A stretch of 6,010 nt of DNA, taken from NCBI GenBank assembly GCA_003447545.1, contig DLYX01000607.1, positions 1-6,010 of the forward strand. Reading direction: 5' to 3'. A program made the translations under genes and the position numbers. The stretch is from Deltaproteobacteria bacterium. Lineage in GTDB: Bacteria > Desulfobacterota > Binatia > UBA12015. The notes below the pieces were generated by a model, which was not told the origin of the DNA, searched no databases, and worked only from the letters and a program-made list of their open reading frames with translations. This document shows, piece after piece, positions 1 to 6,010 of the stretch. Position 1 is the stretch's first letter. The number at the start of each line of letters is the position of its first letter.

Positions 1-1344
1 TATGAATATACTTCCGGCGGAGGTGATGGCGGCAGTCTGCATCGCAATGTGATCTTTCGCGACTCGGTGGGACTCCCCGCCGAGCCATTCTCCCGTTTTC
101 ATTCGCGCGACCCCGAGGGACTGTGGGACTGGCTGGACGGTCTGCGCGCCGACGGGGTCGAAGCATTGGCGATTCCCCACAACTCCAATGCTTCGGACGG
201 GCAGATGTTCTCGCTGGTCGATTGGGCCGGCGATCCCTTCGATCGCGATTATATCGCCAAGCGGATGCGCAACGAGCCGTTATTTGAAATCAGTCAGGTA
301 AAAGGCACCTCCGAGACGCACCCGTCGCTTTCGGACACCGACGAGTGGGCGTCTTTTGAAATCAAGCCTTTTATCGGTAGCAGTTTCGAGATTAGCGAGC
401 CGAAAGGAAGCTACGTCCGGCAAGCTCTGCGAGACGGTTTGGTGATGGCCGATCAAGATTTGGGGAACCCCTACGCGCTGGGCTTCGTTGCGGCCAGCGA
501 TTCACATACGGGAGCCACCACGGATAATGAGGCCGACTTCTATTCCAAGATCGGCCTACTCGACGCGACCCCCGAACTACGGGGCTCGGTACCCTTGCCG
601 TGGTGGCAATCGCTGGCGATCGGCTGGATCCTGCCCAAGCGCGTGGTCGAGCTCGAGGGGCAAACCTATGCCCGCACGCCGACCACTACTTTCGGGGCGT
701 CCGGACTCGCTGGTGTCTGGGCGGAGGAGAATACCCGAGAGGCCCTCTATAGCGCGTTTCGGCGCAAGGAGACCTTTGCGACATCCGGGCCCCGACTGCG
801 AGTCCGGCTCTATGCCGGCTATGGTCTGGGTCCGGATGTCCTGGAGGATCCGGCGCGATGTGCCACCGAATGTCCTTCCGCTGTACCCATGGGCGGCGAG
901 TTTGAAACGAGGCCCGGAGAAGCCCCGCAATTTCTGGCATGGGCGGTCCGCGACCCTTTGAGCGCCCCGCTGCAACGATTGCAGATCGTCAAGGGCTGGA
1001 GCCATAACGGTATATCGGGAGAGGAAGTCCATGATGTCGCCTGTGCTGTGGGCGTCCCCGACCCCGAAACGCACCGGTGTCCACAGGTGGCGGCGCCGGT
1101 CGACCTGGGCGATTGTTCCTACACCGAGAGGCCAGGCGCCGGAGAGCTTCGAGCCCTCTGGTCGGACCCTGACTTCAACGCGGAGGAAAGAGCCTTCTAC
1201 TATGTTCGGGTTCTCGAGAATCCGACTTGCCGATGGTCAACATGGGACGCTCTGCGCGCGGGGCTTCCGCCGCGGTCGGACCTGCCCGTCACCGTTCAGG
1301 AGCGGGCCTGGTCTTCCCCTGTCTGGCGATTGCCTCTGTCCTGA
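1..1344 (+). CDS. DUF3604 family protein, 5'-truncated by the window edge
   Basis: The reading frame is open from base 1 (YEYTSGGGDGGSLHRNVIF...), so the GTG at 49 is internal and the true start lies upstream. About 447 C-terminal residues remain; DUF3604 proteins are usually about 600-700 residues, so roughly the first third is missing. Family hallmarks, numbered from base 1: LHRNVIFRD near residue 14, AIPHNSN with His60, KGTSETHPSL with Glu105 and His107, SDSHTG with Asp167 and His169, a Cys-containing C-terminal third (Cys287, 291, 348, 360, 372, 410), FYYVRVLENPTCRWSTWDA, and the terminal QERAWSSPVW motif. The conserved His/Asp/Glu positions suggest a metal-dependent hydrolase-like fold, but the biochemical role of the family is not established to my knowledge. 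Six cysteines in the C-terminal part fit an exported, disulfide-bonded protein. The signal peptide, if any, is outside the window. It ends with TGA at 1342-1344 and converges with the minus-strand gene 97 bases on. Confidence 0.9.
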   Translation, partial: YEYTSGGGDGGSLHRNVIFRDSVGLPAEPFSRFHSRDPEGLWDWLDGLRADGVEALAIPHNSNASDGQMFSLVDWAGDPFDRDYIAKRMRNEPLFEISQVKGTSETHPSLSDTDEWASFEIKPFIGSSFEISEPKGSYVRQALRDGLVMADQDLGNPYALGFVAASDSHTGATTDNEADFYSKIGLLDATPELRGSVPLPWWQSLAIGWILPKRVVELEGQTYARTPTTTFGASGLAGVWAEENTREALYSAFRRKETFATSGPRLRVRLYAGYGLGPDVLEDPARCATECPSAVPMGGEFETRPGEAPQFLAWAVRDPLSAPLQRLQIVKGWSHNGISGEEVHDVACAVGVPDPETHRCPQVAAPVDLGDCSYTERPGAGELRALWSDPDFNAEERAFYYVRVLENPTCRWSTWDALRAGLPPRSDLPVTVQERAWSSPVWRLPLS

Positions 1345-1441
1345 AAAGCGTGGCTCAGAGCCCCCGAACGCACCCGAGGGGCATCTTGGGGCGGGCATGC
1401 GGGTTTCGGATCCGAGACGTTCAGGAACTCGAGTTTCCAAG

Positions 1442-1918
1442 TCATTCCTCAATACTGCGCCGGGTGAGGCGGAAGACGAGGATTTTTCTTTCCGTGCGGG
1501 TTTCGTAGGTATCCATCTGTGGAATCGTCTTCTTGATTTGAGGCCAGAGTCGGCTTTTTTCTTCTTCGCCGAGGACACGAGCCCGGGCCGAAAAACGCTC
1601 TCCGCGCACCTGCACCTCCACCTCAGGGTCGGCCTCGATGTTATAGCGCCAGCCAGGATGACGCTCCTGGCCCATGGCACTTGCAACGACCAGGAAGTCG
1701 TCACCGTCTTGATGGAAGGCAAGTTGCACGTGCCGTGGCTCGCCCGACTTCCGGCCGGTCGCCGAGAGCGTCAGCATGGGCAGAGTCGGGATTCCGGTCG
1801 AGGTGAACCGACCACCTGTCGCACGGAAAAGGATCGGATCGACTTTGGTAGCAAAGTTGCGGACGATCCAGGACCCGGCCCGTGTCGCCGAAAAAGCGTT
1901 GATCAATTTCGAGTACAC
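1442..1918 (-). CDS. F420-dependent nitroreductase-family (Ddn/DUF385) oxidoreductase
   Basis: A 158-residue protein matching the deazaflavin-dependent nitroreductase family, split-barrel proteins that bind coenzyme F420 and usually reduce small substrates. Visible features: an N-terminal amphipathic segment (NAFSATRAGSWIVRNF), the cofactor-binding region LTLSATGRKSGEPRHVQL (residues 49-66, with GRKSG at 55-59), then FLVVASAMGQERHPGWRYNIEADPEVEVQV (75-104), the usual 'AS-x-G...HP-x-W-x-x-N-x-x-A-x-P-x-V' motif. The frame stays open upstream to an ATG at 2029, but those 37 extra residues are Arg/Ser/Gly-rich and unlike the family. I chose the GTG at 1918-1916 because AGGA lies 8 bases upstream and the length then fits the family (about 130-160). 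A GTG two codons earlier (1924-1922) is possible but too close to that AGGA. It is convergent with the DUF3604 gene and divergent from the FkbM gene. The substrate cannot be told from sequence. The enzyme implies F420 biosynthesis elsewhere in the genome. Confidence 0.85.
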   Translation of the reverse strand: MYSKLINAFSATRAGSWIVRNFATKVDPILFRATGGRFTSTGIPTLPMLTLSATGRKSGEPRHVQLAFHQDGDDFLVVASAMGQERHPGWRYNIEADPEVEVQVRGERFSARARVLGEEEKSRLWPQIKKTIPQMDTYETRTERKILVFRLTRRSIEE

Positions 1919-1926
1919 AAGCACTT

Positions 1927-1930
1927 TCCT
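1927..1930 (-). promoter_or_regulatory. Ribosome binding site deciding the F420-type gene start
   Basis: Read on the minus strand, TAGGAAA contains AGGA at 1930-1927, leaving 8 bases before the GTG at 1918-1916. This spacing supports that GTG over the upstream ATG at 2029, whose extra 37 codons do not resemble the family. Confidence 0.5.
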
Positions 1931-2221
1931 AGCATTGGTTTTGCCGCGAGGCTCGCACGATCGCGAAATGGAACCCCCTCGCAAACCCCGATTGCGTGAG
2001 CCGATACGTTGGAGGCGGGGACGGGCCAATCACAGGTTTTCTGATCGACTCCTTGTCCCGCTCGCGCGCCAGCGCTCCGTTGGCGCCCGTGATAACCGGT
2101 CGCTGCCGCGTCCCTCTCCTCTGCCGGGCATGGGAGATCCGGCGGGCGAGCAGGAGGTTCAGGAAAACGGCCCCGAGCCTGCCACTCGAATCGTCTATGT
2201 CTTTTTCTGTCTCGTCAGGAT

Positions 2222-2225
2222 AGGA
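2222..2225 (+). promoter_or_regulatory. Ribosome binding site of the FkbM lipoprotein gene
   Basis: AGGA at 2222-2225, within AGGATAGGAA, lies 8 bases before the ATG at 2234. The good spacing supports this start, and hence the signal peptide it encodes, as part of the real protein. Confidence 0.6.
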
Positions 2226-2233
2226 ATTTTTCC

Positions 2234-3166
2234 ATGCTCCTCAAACGCACATCGCAGAAAGTCGCCGGCCCGATTCTCGCCGCGCTTGGTTCGCTGACTC
2301 TGTGCAGCTTGGGCTGCTCGGATCCAGCCACCACCTCAGGCACTATTCCTGCCGCCACTCCTGAAACGGGTATTGTGGAAACCGATAGAGACGTGATCGA
2401 GCGGGGGCACCGTGAGAAACAGATGGCGGCCGATATCGAACCCAATGAAGTCACGGCGACGGTCACACGGGCGATCGCCCGTGAGACCGAGCGGATTCAA
2501 TCGCTGCCAGGTCGGACCGGAATTCTCGCCGAACGCTGGCAGTATTCGGTTTTCGCCGAGGAAGTCATCATTCGTGATTTTTTTCAGGACCGGAAAGAGG
2601 GTTTCTTCCTGGATGTCGGGGCCGCCTGGCCCGTTTACGGGAGCAACACCTACTATCTCGAAAAGCACCTGGGTTGGACGGGCATCGGTATTGATGCGCT
2701 CGCCGACTACGCGCCCCACTGGGCGAAGTTGCGGCCGAAATCGACCTTCCTCGTCTCTCTCGTGACCGACAAAACCGGCGGCAGTGGAAAATTCTTCAAG
2801 TCGGCGGGGCTGGGAATTTCCTCGACCGACCGCGAGCATGCCGCTGGTCGAATGTTCGGGGTCGATGTGGAACCCGAGGAGATTTCGGTACCGATGGCCA
2901 CGTTGAACGATCTCCTTGATCGTGAGGGCATCACGAAGGTGGACCTGGTTTCCATGGATATTGAGGGCCACGAACTCAAGGCACTGCGGGGTTTCGACAT
3001 CGAACGGTTCCAGCCGGAATTACTCGTGATCGAAGGGAATCGCCCCGAAGTCCGTCGGTACTTCGAGCGTCGCGGCTACGAACAGATCGACCGCTATCTG
3101 GAGATAGATCGTGGCAACCGATACTTCCAGCGCAAACAGAGCGCGGCGAACGCGCAGGGGGATTGA
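2234..3166 (+). CDS. FkbM-family methyltransferase with predicted lipoprotein signal
   Basis: A 310-residue protein. Residues 1-28 look like a lipoprotein signal: Lys4, Arg5 and Lys9, a hydrophobic run at 10-27, then SLGC with Cys28. The lipobox is imperfect because position -3 is Ser rather than Leu. Residues 29-100 form a Thr/Pro/Glu-rich then charged linker. From about 100 the FkbM (Methyltransf_21) domain begins: FFLDVGAAWPVYGSNTYYLE (124-143) carries the SAM-binding motif I-like DVGA, GWTGIGIDA (147-155) ends in the acidic residue after strand 2, and VDLVSMDIEGHELKALRGF (236-254) is the characteristic D-x-E-G motif (Asp242, Glu244), followed by PELLVIE. Such enzymes O-methylate sugars or small molecules in the cytoplasm using S-adenosylmethionine, so an exported copy is odd. 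It starts with a good ribosome site and ends with TGA at 3164-3166. A cytoplasmic enzyme with an N-terminal membrane anchor is the alternative. The substrate is unknown. Confidence 0.85.
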   Translation: MLLKRTSQKVAGPILAALGSLTLCSLGCSDPATTSGTIPAATPETGIVETDRDVIERGHREKQMAADIEPNEVTATVTRAIARETERIQSLPGRTGILAERWQYSVFAEEVIIRDFFQDRKEGFFLDVGAAWPVYGSNTYYLEKHLGWTGIGIDALADYAPHWAKLRPKSTFLVSLVTDKTGGSGKFFKSAGLGISSTDREHAAGRMFGVDVEPEEISVPMATLNDLLDREGITKVDLVSMDIEGHELKALRGFDIERFQPELLVIEGNRPEVRRYFERRGYEQIDRYLEIDRGNRYFQRKQSAANAQGD

Positions 3167-3178
3167 GGTCCAACGGTG

Positions 3179-3457
3179 ATGAACCTCGGAGCGGACCGCA
3201 CCGGCGATGATGGTGCGAGTGCCTCCCCTCAGGCCTTGCTGGAGCATTCGGAGCTGATCTCCAGTACCCGAGAAATGGTACTTGCCAATGCCCGGACCAC
3301 GAGCCGCGAGAGGCGGGTTTTCCAGGCTCGAACGGAGCGGGGAAGGGTGGATCAAAAGGCTCGCTCGGGAAAAAAGTGTCGCGGCCGAGAAGGCAAGTCG
3401 AAGCGCCCAGTGGGCCGGGTCGGGCTTGACGAATGGAACGTCGTTGAGGCAAAATGA
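3179..3457 (+). CDS. Possible small hypothetical protein
   Basis: A 92-codon frame starting at ATG 3179 (or the adjacent GTG at 3176), 12 bases after the FkbM stop. GAGG at 3165-3168 overlaps that stop and gives a plausible ribosome site 10 bases before the ATG, so translational coupling is conceivable. The first half can be read as an amphipathic helix (ALLEHSELISSTREMVLANA), and the second half is Lys/Arg-rich and low in hydrophobic residues. About two thirds of third codon positions are G or C, not clearly different from random sequence at this base composition. I recognise no domain. Overlapping open frames on the opposite strand are equally long or longer, so this may be chance. Confidence 0.3.
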   Translation: MNLGADRTGDDGASASPQALLEHSELISSTREMVLANARTTSRERRVFQARTERGRVDQKARSGKKCRGREGKSKRPVGRVGLDEWNVVEAK

Positions 3458-3608
3458 GACACTATGTCTTGCAAGCACCGCTTCCCCTTGTCCCGAAAAA
3501 TGAAAGACGGATGGACGCGGGACCCAGCAAGAGGCCCGGTCCGTCGGACCGACGCGGCGAGCCCCTCCAGGGCAGGCCATCCGGCCTTTTTTTGCATCTG
3601 AACGAATC
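3458..3608 (+). promoter_or_regulatory. Structured 5' leader candidate of the sulfatase-like gene
   Basis: This non-coding stretch contains short elements that can pair in alternative ways. CGGTCC (3537-3542) and GGACCG (3546-3551) form a 6-bp hairpin with loop GTC. GGACC at 3520-3524 could instead pair with GGTCC at 3538-3542. AGGCC occurs at 3532-3536 and again at 3574-3578, and either copy could pair with GGCCT at 3583-3587, the 3' arm of the terminator-like hairpin. GACGCGG is repeated at 3514-3520 and 3551-3557. I do not recognise a known riboswitch class. The pairings are short and GC-rich DNA produces them by chance, so regulation is inference. Confidence 0.3.
3574..3593 (+). terminator. 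Rho-independent terminator-like hairpin with T-run
   Basis: AGGCC (3574-3578) and GGCCT (3583-3587) form a 5-bp stem with a 4-base loop, ATCC, and 7 T bases run from 3587 to 3593. It would end transcripts coming from the FkbM gene. The stem is short. It lies only 15 bases before the ATG of the next gene, so it could also act as an attenuator for that gene. Confidence 0.5.
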
Positions 3609-5069
3609 ATGGCTGGCGTGCGAGATTTCATATCGATCCTGGCCTTTGGCCTCTTTCTGCTCGGTGGATGCACCGAGCCCCCCAAACCACCCAATATCCT
3701 ACTCATCTCGATCGACAGCCTTCGCAGTGACCATCTGGGGGCCTACGGATACTTTCGTGACACGAGTCCTAATCTCGACGAGCTGGCTGAAGGTGGCGCG
3801 CGATTTGAAACAGCGATTGCCCCAAGCCCTTGGACTCTTCCTTCTCATGTCACGATGATGACGGGGAGGCACCCTGCCGCCCACGGAGTGACCACGAACC
3901 TGCGCCGACTCGGAGAAGACATACCGACTCTCGCCGAAGCCCTCAGGAACGCAGGGTATGCGACCGCAGGCTTCGTCTCGGGGCCCTACCTGCGGAACGT
4001 CTTCGGGTACGACCGTGGCTTTGACCTCTACGACCAATCCATGGCCGACGTTACGCCGGAAGCCTCGCGGACGGGAATTTCCTCTCCCCAGCTGATAGCC
4101 GCGGTCCGGGATTGGCTTGAGCAACATCGTCGGAACTCGCGTCACCAGCCGTTCTTCATTTTTCTGCACCTTTGGGATGTGCATTACGACTTCCTTCCTC
4201 CGCCCCCTTGGGACAGCCTTTTCGACCCAAACTACGCTGGATCGATCGACGGTCGCGATATCGAGGGTCTCAGCCCCGATATTAGCGAACAAGACCTCGC
4301 CCATGTCGTTGCGCTCTATGATGGCGAGATCGCTTTCACCGACAGCCAACTGGGCGTCCTCTTCGACTCGATGGAGGAACGCGGCCTTCGCCAGGACACG
4401 CTCATCGTCGTGACCGCAGACCACGGCGAAGAATTTCTGGAACACGGCAGAATAGGGCACGCCATGCAGGTCTTTGACGAGTCCCTGCGGGTTCCGCTGA
4501 TCATTTCCTTTCCCGGGAGAATCGAGCCGGGATTGGTGATCGAGGAACAGGTCCGGCTGATGGACTTGCCCCAAACCGTCCTTGGGCTGACTGGGATCAA
4601 AGCACCACAGATTGGAATGCCGGCCGACGCGCCGATCCGGAGCATGGATTTGAGCCCCTGGTTGCGAGACGACTTCCTGAAGGGGTCTTTTCCCGAGTTG
4701 GTGGCTTTTCCCGAAAACCGCATCTGGGGTTCGGGAAGAACCAGCGTTCGAACGTCCACGGACAAGCTTATTCGGGACGGCGCGTTGGACTACTACGAAG
4801 TCTTTGACCTCGGGGCCGATCCCGAGGAAAGAAGCAAAAGGACAGGACACGGCGATGACCTTGCGCGTACCTTGTTCGAACTGCTCGAACTGGAGCGAGG
4901 CTGGCAGGAATGGCTGGCGGCGACGCCCGTCGATGCCCCCTTCAGCCGCATCGACGGTGGACTGCGCGCACAGCTCGAAGCTCTCGGTTACGTCGAGTCC
5001 GAGCCCGGGACCGTCGCCCCGCCCGCAACCAACCCGCCGGGGCCGAGCAAGCCTGCTCCTTCCCGCTGA
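3609..5069 (+). CDS. Sulfatase/alkaline-phosphatase-superfamily lipoprotein (Thr nucleophile type)
   Basis: A 486-residue protein. Residues 1-21 are a lipoprotein signal: Arg5, a hydrophobic run (FISILAFGLFLLGG), and a good lipobox LGGC with Cys21, then a short Pro-rich linker. The sulfatase fold follows: PNILLISIDSLRSDHLGAYG (28-47, metal ligand Asp36), SPNLDELAEGGARF (53-66), PWTLPSHVTMMTGRHP (74-89), and TADHGEEFLEHGRIGH (269-284), with metal-ligand candidates Asp271, His272 and His284. Thr76 occupies the position held by Cys or Ser (matured to formylglycine) in the C/S-x-P-S-R signature. Thr is also the nucleophile in related phospho- and phosphonate hydrolases and in LtaS-type phosphotransferases, so it may hydrolyse or transfer a phospho-group rather than a sulfate. 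The C-terminus has LRAQLEALGYVES, common in this family, then a Pro/Ala-rich tail. It probably acts on a periplasmic or surface glycan or lipid. The start lacks a clear Shine-Dalgarno sequence; ATG 3609 is chosen because it gives the signal peptide and the frame has no other start back to the stop at 3501. Confidence 0.88.
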   Translation: MAGVRDFISILAFGLFLLGGCTEPPKPPNILLISIDSLRSDHLGAYGYFRDTSPNLDELAEGGARFETAIAPSPWTLPSHVTMMTGRHPAAHGVTTNLRRLGEDIPTLAEALRNAGYATAGFVSGPYLRNVFGYDRGFDLYDQSMADVTPEASRTGISSPQLIAAVRDWLEQHRRNSRHQPFFIFLHLWDVHYDFLPPPPWDSLFDPNYAGSIDGRDIEGLSPDISEQDLAHVVALYDGEIAFTDSQLGVLFDSMEERGLRQDTLIVVTADHGEEFLEHGRIGHAMQVFDESLRVPLIISFPGRIEPGLVIEEQVRLMDLPQTVLGLTGIKAPQIGMPADAPIRSMDLSPWLRDDFLKGSFPELVAFPENRIWGSGRTSVRTSTDKLIRDGALDYYEVFDLGADPEERSKRTGHGDDLARTLFELLELERGWQEWLAATPVDAPFSRIDGGLRAQLEALGYVESEPGTVAPPATNPPGPSKPAPSR

Positions 5070-5198
5070 CGCCTGAAGCCACTCGGACCAGTTCCGCGGC
5101 AACCTACCGTCGGGCCCACCAGCGGCTCCGCCCCCGAGAATCGCCGCGCAAGACGTACAGAGATTTAGGAATGCCGTCAGTTGTGCGAAGATAGACAC
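5070..5198. other. Intergenic spacer, 129 bases
   Basis: This spacer separates the sulfatase-like gene from the membrane protein gene. I see no terminator with a T-run. GAAG at 5187-5190, 8 bases before ATG 5199, is a weak ribosome site. Co-transcription of the two genes is possible, and a promoter here cannot be excluded. Confidence 0.4.
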
Positions 5199-6010
5199 AT
5201 GTTGCGCGCCGACAAGCCTGCCTTTTTCTGGGCGCTCGGACTTCTCGTGCTCTCCCTCGTGGTCTATCGATCCATCCTGCCGGCACCGGCGACCCTCTCC
5301 CCGTACCCGGCAGATACCTTCAGCCGGCTGGGCCAGTCTTCGTTCAACCCCGTGAATCTCAGCTTCGGAGATCGATCGATGGTCATGGCTTCGCTCGCCG
5401 CCAACGGCGACCGAATTCTCAGAAACCCGCTCCAACCGTTGGGCGAAGGGCAATGCTTCCCGACCCCGGACGCCTTCACCCTTGGCGAACCCATGTTGAC
5501 GACCTCCTACATGGCTGTGCCTTTTTATGCTGCCACGGGCGAACCGATCCTGAGCTATAATATCCTCTTGATCCTCCGCCTCTGGCTCGCCGGACTCATG
5601 ATGTTTTTTCTTTGTCGGAGACTCGGGCTCGGAGATCCTGCGTCGTTCCTTGCCGGTGCCGCATTTGCACTGCAGGCGCCCCGACTCGCCGACACCGATC
5701 ACCCTTACGTGTTTGGCGACCTTTGGTTTCCGCTCATTCTCCTGGGCACAATTCGGTTGATGGCAAAGGGCGGACTGGTAAATTTCGTTCTCCTCCTCAG
5801 TGCAGCCCTTCTGCTCCTTGGAGAGTCGATCTATCCGATCCTGGGCAGTTGCTTGCTCCTCGCAGCCTACGGTCCTTTCCTGATCTGGGAATACCGCACG
5901 CGAATGCACCGATGGATACTCCCGCTCGGCGCGGCTCTTGGGCTTACTCTTGCCGCGGCCTTCCTGCTCCTGAACCCATGGCTGATCGCGGCCGAGACCT
6001 GGGGGACCGT
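5199..6010 (+). CDS. Polytopic membrane protein, GT-C glycosyltransferase-like, 3'-truncated
   Basis: The frame opens at ATG 5199 and runs off the window without a stop, giving 270 residues. Hydrophobic segments: a first helix near 8-27, then a long polar loop at about 28-100 containing Asp39, Asp58 and GEP (96-98), then strongly hydrophobic stretches around 117-137, 145-157, 173-187, 192-224 and 240-262. The order 'N-terminal helix, large extracytoplasmic loop with acidic residues, GEP...VPFYAATGEPILSYN, then DPASFLAGAAFAL' resembles YfhO-like and other GT-C membrane glycosyltransferases, which use polyprenyl-phosphate sugars to glycosylate lipids or glycans on the outer face of the membrane. 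The exact family cannot be fixed from this fragment; another multi-pass transporter-like protein is the alternative. GAAG 8 bases before the ATG is a weak ribosome site. An ATG at 5171 lies in a different frame and is not used. Confidence 0.75.
   Translation, partial: MLRADKPAFFWALGLLVLSLVVYRSILPAPATLSPYPADTFSRLGQSSFNPVNLSFGDRSMVMASLAANGDRILRNPLQPLGEGQCFPTPDAFTLGEPMLTTSYMAVPFYAATGEPILSYNILLILRLWLAGLMMFFLCRRLGLGDPASFLAGAAFALQAPRLADTDHPYVFGDLWFPLILLGTIRLMAKGGLVNFVLLLSAALLLLGESIYPILGSCLLLAAYGPFLIWEYRTRMHRWILPLGAALGLTLAAAFLLLNPWLIAAETWGT

Larger units (their letters stand above)
1919..2233. other. Divergent intergenic spacer, 315 bases
   Basis: This stretch separates the minus-strand F420-type gene from the plus-strand FkbM gene, so both promoters should lie here, and the two Shine-Dalgarno sites sit at its ends. 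I see no convincing -35/-10 pair or operator palindrome. Short open frames cross it (for example plus-strand 1996-2223, starting GTG) but they lack a ribosome site, are Arg/Ser/Pro-rich and resemble no family I know. Confidence 0.5.

Noticed and set aside
1426..1435. A perfect palindrome, AACTCGAGTT, between the convergent DUF3604 and F420-type genes.
   Set aside because: There is no loop or adjoining T-run, so it makes a poor terminator, and a single 10-base palindrome is expected by chance.
1543..1561. A plus-strand GGCC...GGC followed by six T bases, resembling a terminator for the DUF3604 transcript.
   Set aside because: The stem is only about 3 bp and it lies inside the coding region of the minus-strand gene.
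1031..1999. A 322-codon plus-strand frame overlapping the end of the DUF3604 gene and running antisense through the F420-type gene.
   Set aside because: It is Arg/Pro/Ser-rich with no recognisable domain, and both genes it overlaps have strong family motifs.
3310..3350. A T-arm-like GTTCGAGCC on the minus strand that might mark a tRNA.
   Set aside because: The flanking bases do not form the 5-bp T stem, and I find no matching acceptor, D or anticodon arms.
3020..3706. A 228-codon minus-strand frame across the spacer between the FkbM and sulfatase-like genes.
   Set aside because: Both ends are antisense to well-supported genes, the translation shows no domain, and I see no supporting ribosome site.
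3699..5909. A 736-codon open frame on the minus strand opposite the sulfatase-like gene and the start of the membrane protein gene.
   Set aside because: Its translation is charged, Arg/Gly/Gln-rich and shows no family motif, while the plus-strand genes it covers have clear domain motifs. Long antisense frames are common opposite GC-rich genes.

Overview
The window looks like a piece of chromosome from a GC-rich bacterium (about 60% GC by eye), probably uncultured. Two predicted lipoproteins with enzyme domains suggest a Gram-negative cell envelope. A deazaflavin (F420)-type oxidoreductase and a DUF3604 protein fit environmental lineages such as deltaproteobacteria-like groups (Myxococcota, Binatota and similar). 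That placement is inference only; no rRNA or marker gene is present.

Layout: (1) positions 1-1344, plus strand, the C-terminal ~447 residues of an exported DUF3604 protein whose start lies outside the window. (2) 1442-1918, minus strand, a small F420-dependent nitroreductase-family (Ddn/DUF385) protein, convergent with the first gene. (3) 1919-2233, a 315-base divergent spacer. (4) 2234-3166, plus strand, an FkbM-type methyltransferase domain behind what looks like a lipoprotein signal peptide. (5) 3167-3608, a 442-base spacer holding a doubtful small ORF and a structured GC-rich stretch that ends in a hairpin plus T-run just before the next gene. (6) 3609-5069, plus strand, a sulfatase/alkaline-phosphatase-superfamily lipoprotein with threonine in place of the usual Cys/Ser nucleophile. 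(7) 5199 to the window end, plus strand, the N-terminal 270 residues of a polytopic membrane protein resembling GT-C glycosyltransferases.

The three plus-strand genes on the right (FkbM lipoprotein, sulfatase-like lipoprotein, GT-C-like membrane protein) could act together in making or modifying surface glycans or lipids. This rests on family tendencies and proximity; the spacers of 442 and 129 bases do not suggest one tightly packed operon. The DUF3604 and F420-type genes have no evident link to them. No mobile element, CRISPR array, tRNA or rRNA was seen. The most unusual points are the predicted export of a SAM-type methyltransferase, the Thr-type sulfatase active site, and the possible attenuator-like leader in front of the sulfatase gene.
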